Below, piece after piece: positions 13,607 through 24,558 of a stretch of 64,000 nt of DNA. Source of the stretch: Smittia aterrima (Eukaryota; Arthropoda; Insecta; Diptera; Chironomidae). The notes beneath the pieces were generated by a model. That model had not been told where the DNA came from and did no database searches. It was given only the letters and a program-made list of their open reading frames with translations. The DNA lies in the NCBI GenBank assembly GCA_033063855.1, contig CP093830.1, forward strand, positions 6,882,854 through 6,946,853, read 5' to 3'. Each line of letters begins with the position of its first letter. The stretch's first letter is position 1. Position numbers and translations under genes: made by a program.

Positions 13607-13777
13607 TCTCCTAACTTGAAATTGTTCTATCTCCAGAGGATTACACAATATCACGAGTGATGGGAGTGTATAGCATTTTAAAAGCACTGACTCTTATTCA
13701 AACGACTTTATACATTCATTTCAAAGGTAAACTGACTTTCTTTGAAGCTTTCGATAATTTATCGATTTCATTTTCCT
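13603..13777 (+). pseudogene. Relic of ERG28-like exon 3
   Basis: This repeats intron 2, exon 3 (13637-13726 here) and the start of intron 3 of the ERG28-like gene. Splice sites and reading frame of the exon are still intact. It ends at 13777, where the sequence jumps to the bases matching 11732 onward, so exons 4 and 5 are missing. With no exons 1-2 or 4-5 around it, it cannot make the protein. Confidence 0.85.
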
Positions 13778-13856
13778 GGATTGAATGAACATTAGTGAGT
13801 CAAATAAAAGAAAATCGAATGAGAACGCTCTTCGTAATTTAAAGAAATTTTATTAA

Positions 13857-15277
13857 TCAAACTTTTTGATCGATCTTTAAAAATTTCATGTTTTTCACAG
13901 TTTCTTCGAGTTTTTGGTATTTTTCGAAGCCGAGATTTTTATGTCGATTTCTTATGTGTAACTTCATGTACTCTTTCCTAATGTTCTTGTAACTGCAGCC
14001 ATCAACTGGACAATTCATTTCTACACTTCGATGGTATATCGTTATATGAGATGTTAGAATCGCCGAAGAGCCGTAAGCCTTATCGCAACCTTTGTACGGA
14101 CATTTAAAGCTTTTATCTTTTATATGAGCTCTCGCCATGTGGAGAGCGAGACCTGTTGACCTGCTAAATGATCTGTCACAACCGGGTTCCTTACAAGTGT
14201 ATTTCTTTCCTTCGTGGATGTGTTCGATGTGCATTCTTAGCAGTCTGCCCTTGCCAAATGTTTTTCCACACGAGCTGCACATGAAATGATCTTTCTTAAT
14301 GTGCCGAGAAGTGGTATGATTCTTTAAATTAATAGCACAGTAAAATATTTTATCGCAGTAGTGACATTTGTGTTCAATTCTTGCATGTGAATTATCGAAA
14401 TGATCTTGCAGTCCTCTTGCCCAACGATAGTTATTTCCGCAGAGGTGACAAGTAAATTTTTCTGGTGGTTTTTCTGAATGAAATTCTCTTCTGTGTGCGT
14501 AAACCCTAGTGAATGATTGAAACAGCCTTCCACAAAGATGACAAGGATACAGTTTATCTCGTTGATCATTAGTGCCGTGCCTTGTCATGTGCCGACGAAG
14601 TCGAACTTTCGTCCAGAATCCTACGCCACAGTAATCACAGAAAAACCTTGATTTATTATAATGCACAACGCTCATATGTTCTTTGATATGACTTATGTGA
14701 AACTCCTTTTGACAAATTTTACAATTTGTTCTTGTTGCCTGACGAACGCCTTTAGTAGAATCCTTGAATTTATAGACTTTAACATTTACAGCTTTTCTTG
14801 AAAGCCTGCGACGAGTCGAAACTGTTTCATTCGCTTGAGTTTCGTTCATATCTTCTGGGATCATTTCATCAGGCTCTTCTTTTTTAATAACAACTTCCTC
14901 AAAGAAAATTGTGTTGTTCTCTTCACATTCTAACTTTACAATCACGTTCACGAAAGGCTGGAAGTCGTTTCTCAGTTGATCCTGTTTCTGAATAATTTGC
15001 GTCTTGTAAGATGAAATATCCTGAATTTTTGTGAAGCATCTGTCGCACAGCTTATCTGATAGATTGCCAAATGGAAAAATCTAAAACAAAATGACTTAAG
15101 TTAAAATTCAGAATCGAAAGTTTGTTTATAATTTACATTTTCAGGAAAGATCTCAAATATTCGTTGTTCGATTTCTGTTGTGACAACATTTTGCATTTCA
15201 TGGTCGTCTAATGCTTCAATACACAATTTACACTTTGATCTGAAGCTTTTACTATCGAGTCCACTCAGATAACTCAT
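13857..15277 (-). CDS. ZAD C2H2 zinc-finger protein, copy B
   Basis: There are two exons on the minus strand: 15137-15277 and 13857-15080 (454 residues). The design matches copy A: a split ZAD, an acidic linker and nine C2H2 fingers. All zinc-binding cysteines and histidines are kept and there are no stops, so it looks functional. One codon is missing in the ZAD relative to copy A (FPFGN against FPYFGN). Differences cluster in fingers 4 and 5, for example WARGLQD against WINGLQA and CAINLKN against SANYLNI. These positions include helix residues that normally contact DNA, so the two paralogues may recognise different sites (inference). Confidence 0.9.
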
Positions 15278-15559
15278 TTTAAACGCGATTTTAGGTTTCT
15301 CACGGCTTAAATTGAATTTGCTTTTGTTGATCTGAATTCGCTTGGGGCCAATGACCTGTAAACTTTTGAATTAAACGATCAAGAGGAAAACATTTAAACT
15401 TGTTAAATTGTTTCTTTAAATCCACAAAATAGACAGAAAAGCATTGTCAAGATTTAGTCGAATATTTTTAATTAAAAATTTTTATTTAAGGAATGTTTTA
15501 AGTGCACTTTTGATTCAATGATATTTTGTGATATCACGGCAAATTGAAAATAAATACTT

Positions 15560-16117
15560 TTAGTAATAGTCAGGAACAGGAGCTGAAACAATCTTCAAAA
15601 ACTCGGTGTAGTTGATTTCTCCATGAAGATTGACGTTAGCTTCACGGAATATAGCCTGGATTTCTCTCTCGCTTAATTGTTCTCCCCAGTTTCCAAGAAT
15701 TGACTTCAAAATTCTTGCGCTGATCTTTCCAGTTTTCTTCGTATCAAAAGACTTGAAAGCGTCAAGTATTTCATCCGGAAGTTTCTCAACTTTAGTGACA
15801 ATTACATAAAAAAAAGAAAATTATTTAATAAAAAGTTGGCAACATCGCACAATTTTTGAATCTTTTATTTTACCTCTGGAATGAGCGTGAACGACTTCAA
15901 GGAAGTCCGAGAAGTTCATTTTGTTGTTATACTTCTTCATGTAAGCAGTAATTTCCTTGATCGTTGGCGAAAGTCCAAGGGATCGCATGATAACACACAA
16001 TTCGTCAACACTTCGAATATAAATTGGATTCTCTTTACGATTTTTCGCGAACAGGAAAAACGCTTCCCTGAATCCATCAATGTCCTTCTCAGTAAAATGT
16101 TTTAAATGTTGCGACAT
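15560..16117 (-). CDS. CALML4-like EF-hand protein
   Basis: There are two exons on the minus strand: 15874-16117 and 15560-15789 (157 residues). The length and four-EF-hand layout are those of the calmodulin family. The C-terminus ends APVPDYY, like the LPGRDY-type end I associate with CALML4. The Ca2+ loops are degenerate: the third reads DTKKTGKISAR, without the acidic ligands at positions 3, 5 and 12, so Ca2+ binding is probably weak or absent. CALML4 proteins act as myosin light chains in vertebrates; the partner here is unknown. The last 72 coding bases are copied at 13535-13606. Confidence 0.7.
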
Positions 16118-16476
16118 GATTTGTCAGTAAAAATGTTAATGAAGAAAAAAATAAATGAAAATAAAACTTTGTAGCTGTAATCCAGGGGCGCGCACAGGTA
16201 AGCTATGACTCAATTCTTAAGAACCGCTACGCGCGATTTCTCGCGAGGGTGAATAACATTAAATCGCCGTTTAATTTCAGAAGCACTATTAAAGCAATTC
16301 AACGTTTATTTTTCTTTTCGTTCCTTTCTTGAAGGACGAATAACATCCTAAAAAACATTTAAAAAGAATTCAACGTCGACTAAAAGGTTTCAAGTATTTT
16401 GTGGCGTTTGATTTGTGGCAAGGCATTTAGTTTGGAATTTTGTCTTTTGGGCTAAAACTAATTATTCTTCGTCATA

Positions 16477-17896
16477 TCACTTGAGTTTGTCCATCTCTAG
16501 ATGCTTTTTGGCAAAACCAATTTGCGTTATCATTGTGTATTGTGCGCTTCCAAGGAGATCGTCAATTTCTGATGAATTGCTGGGCGTGAGGGTTGATGTC
16601 TTTTCAGGAAGCTAAAAGATAAATAAAGAATAAGATTTTCCTTCAAATTATTTCAAAGTAAAACTCACTCTTCGGGAAATTCTGTCAATCTCAGGTTTCA
16701 ACTTAGGTATCGCTCCAGTCTTTCTAGCTTGTTCTTCTATTAATTTCATTCGTTCCTCGCGTTTCTGTTTTCTAATGTCGCCATAGAGTTTAATGTAATT
16801 TGACATCTTCATCTCGCTAAAGAGCTTCAAATCTTCAAGAGCATCTTTGTAAAATTGCGAACCTGGCTCGACATTGAAGGAATAAGGCGTAAGCTGTTCG
16901 CTTGGTCTATAAACAACGACTTGTTGCTTCGAGCTAAATGGCAATTCCGGTTCGTTGTACTCGAGCTCTGGAGAACGATTTATTACATCCGGCGATACTG
17001 TGTCGTGTTCTCGGTTGCATTCATTGCAAAACAATTCAAGTTTTTTGTGACATCGAATGCACTCAGCACTTGGCGTTGTTGTGCATGTCGAACATTTTGA
17101 ATTATCGATTTTTGCTTTCGATGGAACGGCTTTGACTTGTCGAGGAGGCTTCGTCAAGGCGACAACATTTTGAGGCTCTACATTGCTGTCATCGAACGAA
17201 TGATTCTTTGAGGAATAGTCATGATCCAACATCACGTCGCTAAAATATTTCTTGTAATTGAATAAATCTGAATCCACTTTTGCTGATTTACTAAAATATC
17301 TATAAACTTGATTGTTGCTATTTGTGATTGAAGAATTGTGCTTGCTGTCGTTGTAAGTTTCCTTCTCATTCTCTGACATAGAAATTCTCTCAACGATCTT
17401 ATCAGCGAGAGGATCTTTCTGTAGTTTCATAGTTTCGATTTGTCTCTGCAGTCTCCTAAAAAGTAAATCAATAATTGTAAACGTTTTTGAAGTGAAACAA
17501 ACACTTTAGACATTACTGTTCAAGAATCGTTTCTTCGCGCTTTCGTCGTTCAATGTCCTTGAGTTTTTTCATTTTCTGTTCCTCAATTTGGCGCTCTAGA
17601 CTTTCTTGGTAAAGCTTTCGATTCTCTTCCTTTCGTTCACTTTCAATGCGATTTCGAACTTCTGCTGAGAATATAACGTCCATTGAAGGAGTTGATGACT
17701 CCGAAGACGTTGACACTTCAACATTTTCCTTTGATCGTCTAGCTCGCTGTTGATTTTTCGACTGCTTAGGCGAAGACCTTTTCAAACTTTTCATGTAATC
17801 TTCGTATTCCTGCGTCATTCGCTTACTTCTTTGAATTTCTTTCGAATTGTTATTGAGCGATGGAAAGTGTGAGTAGAAATCATCATTAATACTCAT
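16477..17896 (-). CDS. Coiled-coil protein with Cys cluster, possibly CSPP1-like
   Basis: There are three exons on the minus strand: 17517-17896, 16669-17455 and 16477-16611 (433 residues, phases agree). The N-terminal part has a charged coiled coil (around LERQIEEQKMKKLKDIERR) that continues into the second exon. A cysteine cluster (CSTC, CIRCHKK, CNEC) near residues 230-260 looks like a small zinc site. A second charged helix follows near the C-terminus. The first coiled coil resembles centrosome/spindle-pole proteins of the CSPP1 type, but the cysteine cluster is not a feature I know from that family, so the name is tentative. It shares a short divergent promoter with NDUFS4. Confidence 0.7.
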
Positions 17897-18082
17897 TGTT
17901 AAACAGTTAAATTATCAAAAAACTAAAAAATGTCGTGAAGGATTTGAAAAAGTAAACAAAAAACTGAATTTTATTTTCACCACGACAAAACTTACAAGGT
18001 GTCCCCGAAGTTCACCACTTCTTAAATTTTTTCATAAAAATTTGCGTCGAGGACGTGAATTTGGGTAATCAAGACATTCAAG
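17897..18082. promoter_or_regulatory. Divergent promoter region
   Basis: Only 186 bases separate the start codons of the coiled-coil gene (-) and NDUFS4 (+). Both promoters and both 5' UTRs must lie here, so the pair is probably driven from one bidirectional region. I see no clear TATA box. Confidence 0.5.
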
Positions 18083-18765
18083 ATGATGGCAACCTTGCTC
18101 CGTCGTCTGCCAAAGGCACCAGCATCATTCAAGTGGTAAGAGAGACTTCCTTAAGTCGTTTGTTGTGTCAATTCAAAAACTTGTTAGATAATCTTTGTTG
18201 TTATTATTTTTAGGATTCAAAATACGGCTGCTTACTCGAGCAATACTAAATGGGAGGCACCAATTGTTGACAACTCTGTTATCCTGTCGGATCAAGAAGT
18301 CCAAGAACGCGAGAAATTGTCGCACTTGGTTTCACTTCCCAAGGAGGTAATTGCAACTTGAATCTCCTTAAATTTCTTAATTTCTAATACGGAATTTACT
18401 AATTTTAGAAAACATTGGCTTCAATTAACGGAGTTCCCGAGGAACATGTTAAAGAACGTCGTGTCCGTATCTTCATTCCACCAAAGAACGCAATGCAGAG
18501 TGGAACCAACAATATTCAATGTTGGAGAATGGAGTTCGACAACCGCGAACGCTGGGAGAATCCTTTGATGGGCTGGTCATCAAGCGGCGATCCCCTCTCT
18601 AACATGAATGTCGACTTTAACTCGAAGGAAGAAGCTATTGATTTATGCGAAAAGAATGGATGGCGTTGGTTTGTTTCATCTGAACCAAAGCCAAAGAAGG
18701 AACGCAACAAGAATTACGGTCTCAACTATTCTTGGGATAAACGTACTCGCGTCTCCACCAAGTAA
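18083..18765 (+). CDS. NDUFS4: NADH dehydrogenase Fe-S protein 4 (complex I 18 kDa)
   Basis: There are three exons: 18083-18135, 18214-18346 and 18409-18765 (180 residues). The basic, Arg-rich N-terminus (MMATLLRRLPKAPASF) fits a mitochondrial presequence. The body carries the family's hallmark segments: VRIFIPPKNAMQSG, the WRMEFDNRERWENPLMGW region, and a C-terminus ending in Lys after YGLNYSWDKRTRV. NDUFS4 is an accessory subunit of the complex I N-module at the inner membrane matrix side, needed for late assembly. Two ATGs are adjacent at the start; I took the first. Confidence 0.95.
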
Positions 18766-18808
18766 AGAAGTTCCCTGTTATGTCGACTAGAAAAAGAAAT
18801 CAAATCTT

Positions 18809-18814
18809 AATAAA
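18809..18814 (+). terminator. Poly(A) signal of NDUFS4
   Basis: AATAAA lies about 45 bases past the stop codon, with a second AT-rich candidate near 18860. Confidence 0.45.
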
Positions 18815-19745
18815 ATTGTCAGTGATCCTGAACCTGAGATTTAAAAGTGCTCTTCTGTAAATAATAAATGAAGAGCATGCATAACAAATCGCAAATTATC
18901 AATCAGGTGAAAACCCTTTTCAGTCGTAAAGGAGAAAAAACATGTGAAGACTCTCAAATCTCAGTTGAAACGATTCAGCTGATGCGAAGGAAAATACGAC
19001 CACGAGAGAGTGAGAGAAGAGAAAGGAAAATTTTTAGGGAAAACTTCCCCTTCGCATTTTCAGTCTGCTTTCAACTCTTCGAAAGAGCAGTTTTGTGTTC
19101 AAGTCTCGGACGAACTCAGTTCAGTGATTGAAGAAAAGCTAACACAATCATATCTACTTAGAAACTTTACCAAATTTACAAGAACTCTTGAAGCTTTTAC
19201 AACTTTCTAAAAGAATTTGTGACGACCAAACTTTACCCTCAAAATAATTCCAAACAATTCTTTTTTTGTTGGGCCAAGTTAAAATTAATTATTCAGGAAA
19301 ATATTCGACAGTAAAGCGGAATTCAAAAAAAGGAAAAACTATGAGGAAGTCATCGTCGTTGCTGCTTGTGGATTAAAAAGCGAAAATGTGTGTACTTGTT
19401 CCGTGTATCGGAAATTAGTTTATCATAAAAAGTTCATCCCCTTTTGCAACGAAGCGTCTCCCTTCGCACTCGATACATGCGAGCATTTTCCAATTTTCAA
19501 CATTAACCATCAGCGTGGTTCTTTGATGAAGAAAATTTTCCTTTACGCAGACTCCGCAAACATTTGAAAACAAATTATGCTCTGCTGCTAAAGACGAAGG
19601 GACATCACCGCACATTGTAACATTGCGAGTGCATTCCTTGAATTGAAAAGTGTAAACAGAAGACTCGAGACTAATTTTGTAAATTGATTTTCATCCCTTT
19701 TTCGACAGTGAGTGAGAGAGTGAAAATTCAATTAAAAATTCCATC
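18815..19745. other. Upstream region of the M1-like gene
   Basis: No + strand gene is supported here. The right part probably holds the promoter and 5' UTR of the longer M1-like isoform. On the minus strand it contains a cysteine-rich small open frame, listed separately. Confidence 0.4.
19415..19636 (-). CDS. Possible cysteine-rich small ORF or exon
   Basis: A minus-strand frame encodes about 66 residues from an ATG at 19615. The frame is also open to an acceptor-like cttttcaattcaag, which would start an exon at 19636. The peptide has two spaced cysteine pairs (CGVC and CIEC), as in small zinc-binding modules, and its composition looks protein-like. I do not recognise it and see no convincing upstream exon. 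It lies antisense to the probable 5' leader of the M1-like gene. It may be chance. Confidence 0.25.
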   Translation of the reverse strand, partial: ECTRNVTMCGDVPSSLAAEHNLFSNVCGVCVKENFLHQRTTLMVNVENWKMLACIECEGRRFVAKGDELFMIN

Positions 19746-22700
19746 ATGAATCGACGAGACATCAAAAACAAAAATAAAATTGGGGACACAGGCGAAGGCA
19801 ACGATAACGAGTTGCAACCACTGCAAGGCTTTACCGAAGGCGGCTTTAACACGAATGGATTGAGCACAAAGTTCGGTGAGTTAAACGTTGCAATTTGTTT
19901 CCCGACCTTGACAACACACATTGCAGAAACTTCGCAGTTCAGAATATAAACATGCAAGAGTCAAGAGTATTTTTAATTTCCATTTCGTTAAGAGTCCTTT
20001 TTCATAAACTACGGCACACAAGCCGATAAGATCATCTCGTAGAGTTTAGAGCGTTTCGTTGACACAACCGACACACTTTTCCATGCGCGTGCGCAGTAGT
20101 CGCCGCTCAACTCTCTCAAGAAGGAAAATATTGAGGGAAATTATCTCGGGGAAAATTCACACAGAGTTTCATCGAATCAACATAATCATTCCTTTCGGCG
20201 ATGAACGAAAAAATTAATATTAAATGTTCGAAATCGCTGGTTTTCCGTTTCCTCAAAGTGTTTCTATTGAGCGACGTTAACGCACGAAAATCGAAGTTAA
20301 ATGACGAACAGTAGAACAAAAGGTTATTCAGCAAACATTCTATAGAAGCTAAAAGTGAAAATTTTCCTGTTAAAAGGAACTGATTGCGCAAGAACGACTG
20401 TTTAGTTCGCAGGAAGAGGAAAAATTGTTAATTTTTTTGACAGTGAAATTTGCTTGATTGAACTTCCTTTTTCTACGGGAATGGCGTGCGGATATTGAAA
20501 GCATCTTGATGCAATTAAAAATATGTTCGTTAAAGACTTGTTTTCGTTGTGAGAAGGCGAAAGACTCTTCCTGCCTTCCATCGAGCGCTGCTCGGATAAT
20601 AAAGGAAATTAGCAAATAATTAATTCATTCTGGCTGAGAATAGCCGAGAGAGGGGTGATTTCCCTTCTGATACTCCAGTGAAACTTTCTGTTGTCGGGCC
20701 GGGAAGGAGTGGTGGGATTTGGAGACGTGAGAGGATTAGAATGACTGAACAGGAGCTCGATGATGTTGCTTTCCTAACAGGTAGTCAGTCAGTCAGTGAC
20801 ATGAGAAGAAGGAAAAGACGCTTCGAGAATTATTAAAATTAAAAACTGAATTATTAAACATGAGAAACTTTTTTCCTCTTGCAGGAGCTGAGAACAGCAA
20901 TGGAAGGCCGCCGAGAGATCGCAATGTCGCTGTTTGTTCGCAAAAGAGAGCTTTATGCGTCACTGCAACCGTCCTGGGTGCATTACTTGGAATCGCCCTT
21001 TTGATTGCCTATGCTGGTCCTCAGGATTGTCCATGCGCTGGTAAAATGCCGAAAGGTTACGTCGTCGACGGTTACAATGCCAGCGAGAAGTTTGAGCCCT
21101 ACGCCACCAATGGACAAATGTTTCCGTGGCTTCTACCATTCTTACCATCCAACATTCGTCCAAATCGCTACACTATCCTCATCCACCCCAACTTAACGAC
21201 CTTTGAAGTCAAAGGTGAGTGTGTTTCGACTTCACCGCGATTCGCTTTAACCCACTCATTCTTTGTTTAATAGGTCAAGTGTCCATTGAGTTTTATGTGG
21301 AGAAGGAAATGAGCTTTATTGTTTTGCACGCACAGAATCTTAATATCACAGAGAAAGTGAGTCAATGAGTCGAGAGACAATGAGATGATTTTATTAAAAT
21401 TACCCTTGCAGGCACTCGTGGGTCCAAAAGGTTTCTCATTGAAGATTAATCGAATGCTCGAGTATCCTCCTCGGCAAATGATTTACATCGAGTTCCGTGA
21501 CAAGTTAAGGAAGAAATCAAACTATTCGCTTAATCTCCGTTGGTACTCAAAGCTTAGTTCCGATCCTGAGGGATTTTATGTTGATGAATACGATGCAGAT
21601 GGGAATAAAAAGTTGTTGGCAGCAACGATTCTCGGACCTGGCAAAGCGAGAAAAGCTTTTCCCTGTTTCGACGAGCCACACTTGAGAGCCAATTTTAAAA
21701 TATCATTGTTCAGAGATCGATTCCATATCGGATTATCAAATTCGATTGTTCATGCGACAGACGATGTTGGTTTCTACATGGGAAAGAGTTTGGTAAGAAA
21801 ATAAAAATATTTTTGAGACGAGAATTTTCTTCTTAAATATTTCTTCTCATTCAACAGTTGCGCGATGATTTCGTTGAGACGCCGCCACTCTCTCCTGACG
21901 CTATCTCTTGGGTCATCAGTGTCTTCAAACGAGAATTCTTGGAAAGTTCCTCTACATATCATGAAACTCCAACTTCAACAGCTATACCAATACAATCATT
22001 GACCAGCGCAACAAAAATCTCTGATAATTTAATCAGCAACGATAAACTTTTACGCCACAATATGTCGTCGATACTGAAGAAAGGTTTGAGCATTAAAATG
22101 GCGAACTTGAATCATGAAGAACACACGCAAGCTCCTGTCACGCAGAAGAGTGAAAGTTTAACGAAAGAAAGTGAAAGTCACTCAACCGCAGCGGAGGATG
22201 GCGCCATTAGATCAGCTCCGTCATACACTTTCTACGCGCCTGAAGATATTTTACCGAAAACAAAGTTCATCCTTCACATGTCGCGAGATATCTTGGAACA
22301 TCTTCAGACGTGGCTTAACGTTCCGTATCCATTTTCAAAGCTTGATTTTGTCGCATTGCCATCGATTGAGGAAAATCTTCAAAGCTCATTGGGACTAATT
22401 TCATGCAAAACCTCGTTCCTAAGAGACGCCAACACTGTGACGTCGTATGAGAACCAAGGATCGGCCATTGAGATTTCCGAAGCGATATTAAAGCAATACT
22501 TTGGTGGATTAATTTCGCCGAAAACTTGGAAACAAAATTGGCTCTGGGATGGAACGATTCGTTACTTGAGTCGATTGGTATTGACGCCATTACAACCTTT
22601 ATGGCAAATCGGCGAGAAATATTTATTGGAAACGAAACTGCGGGCATTAGACATCGACGTGCTTCAAGGTTGGGATAGCGTTTTGAACGGAACTGACGAT

Positions 22701-24468
22701 ATGGGCGAGAACAACGATTTCTATATCGATAAGTCTGCTGCAGTCCTCGAAGTTTTACACTCAGCAATGGGCGAAGAGAGCTTCCGTTTGTGCATGGGAA
22801 CGTTCATCACAACTTACAAGTATATGACAGCCGAACCTAATGACTTATGGCAAATTTGCTCGAAGAAGGCGAACGGATCGAAGAACATTCGAGAGATGAT
22901 GCATTTGTGGACTGTGCAATCAGGTTTTCCTCTTGTCGTGGTTCACAAGACAAACATGACAGTTTCAATCAATCAGAAACCTTTTAAACTAAGCGAGTTC
23001 TCTGCTGTTCATGAAGATCCATCATTCGACGATAATGTAACGGAAACGACGACACTCTCAACCACGACGACAACGCTTTCTCCAAAGGATGCGAAGAGGC
23101 GAGCAATGAAATGGACTTTCCCCATCCATTACATTACAAACAGTAAAGACGTCAAGGACACGGTTTGGATCGATTCGGTTGACTGTAAGTTAATAACTTT
23201 ATTATCACAGCCAAGTGCTCATTAGTCTCTTTTATATTTTTAGCAAAAATTAACTTAAAGGAGAACGTCAAATGGATCAAGTTGAACTCTGAACAGAAAG
23301 GTTACTACCGAGTTCTGTACGACAAAGAAAACTGGGATGAGCTCAGCATCCAACTTCGTACGAATCATTCTGTGTTCACGCCTAAGGATCGAATGGGATT
23401 AATTTCTGATGCGTTCGCTCTCTGTCATGGAAATCTCTTAGACTGCAGTGTCACCCTCAATCTCACATCATATCTACCAAAGGAGAAGAACTGGGGACCG
23501 ATGACCGTCGCACTTCGACAGTTCGAGAAATGGAGGAAGATCTTAAAATACACTGAATGTTATCTCCTCTTGACTGAGTACATGAAAACGATGCTGACCA
23601 AGTCTGTTGTTCAATTGGGATGGTCTGACACTGGCTCTGATGAACTTCGTCTCATTCGTCCACAAATCTTATTGGCTTCTGTCTTATGGGAACAGCCTGA
23701 ATCGATTAAGGAAGCAAAGATGATACTGCAGTCGCATCTCTTCAACGCTACTGCAATTTCGCCTAATCTCCGAGAGGTAAGAAGTTTAAGAAGTTTTTTA
23801 AAACTTGCATTATATGAGATTTCATATTTGAAGGTAACATATGCTGGAGCTGTTCTCTCTGGTGACTTAATATTCTGGCAATATTGCTATGAACGGTACA
23901 CTCAACTTCGTCGTGACAAGGATAATCTTGATGAGAGGATTGAACTGTTGAAGGCTCTCGGTGTGACGAAGGACGCTTGGTTGCAAAATCGATTACTAAC
24001 TTATGTCATGACATTGCCATCAGCTGAAATCACGCCAACGTTAGAAGCTATCGCAAGCACGCCAACAGGTGAGAACAATTCATACGTAATAGAAAATGGA
24101 ATATCTAATTCAAACTGATTTCAACAACAGGTGGTGCGATGGCATGTCGATTCCTGCAAGCAAAGTGGTTTGATCTTCAAAAGCGTTTCGGACGGGGAAG
24201 CATAAACTTCGCCAAAGTGATATCGGCAATAACGAAATATGGTGCAAACAAATTCGATTATGACGAGGTAATTGTAGAGAATTGTTGCTCTCTCGAATAT
24301 TTAATCAATTTTTGCAATTTTCAGTTGAAATCGCTCGTTGATCGCTTCGGCGATGGGCCTGGAATGCAACTTTTAACGATGACACTTCGAACTGTAGCAG
24401 CAAACGTCGAGTGGATTAGCCGATCGCATAGCACAATTTATAATTGGGTAGAAGGAAATTACTCATAA
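19746..24468 (+). CDS. M1 aminopeptidase-like ectoprotein lacking zinc site
   Basis: Shared exons are 20885-21214, 21274-21356, 21412-21792, 21858-23184, 23244-23776, 23834-24068, 24131-24267 and 24325-24468. First exon 19746-19875 gives 1,099 residues; first exon 20741-20780 gives 1,069. The layout is a short cytoplasmic tail, one signal-anchor helix (VLGALLGIALLIAY), an M1 N-terminal beta domain, a peptidase-like domain with a Ser/Thr-rich insert, and an ERAP1-like helical C-terminus (GYYRVLYD). The family's HEXXHx18E site is replaced: EAILKQYFGG (22479 onward) sits where HEXXHQWFG should be, the third ligand position is D in WLWDG, and GAMEN is lost (NLQSSLGLI). Known family members are zinc peptidases; this one is inferred to be a non-catalytic surface protein, perhaps a binding partner or receptor. 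Confidence 0.85.
20741..20780 (+). other. Alternative first coding exon of the M1-like gene
   Basis: ATG at 20741 encodes MTEQELDDVAFLT and ends in phase 1 at a GT donor. It fits the common acceptor at 20884 exactly as the 43-codon exon at 19746-19875 does. The two would give cytoplasmic tails of different length and charge on the same ectodomain, from separate promoters. Confidence 0.65.
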
Positions 24469-24535
24469 GTTTAGTAAATTTGCCGAATTTTCTTAGTGAA
24501 AACAAAAAAGTGTTTCCGTTTAGTTTTCGTTCTTG

Positions 24536-24558
24536 AAATGAGATTTTCCATCTCATTT
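24536..24558 (+). other. Short hairpin in the M1-like 3' UTR
   Basis: A perfect 9-bp stem with a 5-base loop lies about 70 bases after the stop codon. It may be a 3' UTR structure; the length is modest and chance is possible. Confidence 0.3.

Larger units (their letters stand above)
13603..15631. repeat. Tandem duplication unit, copy 2
   Basis: This is the second copy of the unit starting at 11053. It lacks 504 bases that copy 1 has (11228-11731) but carries a complete zinc-finger gene and joins the complete CALML4-like gene on its right. Non-coding parts remain closely alike, so the duplication is probably recent or homogenised. Confidence 0.85.
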
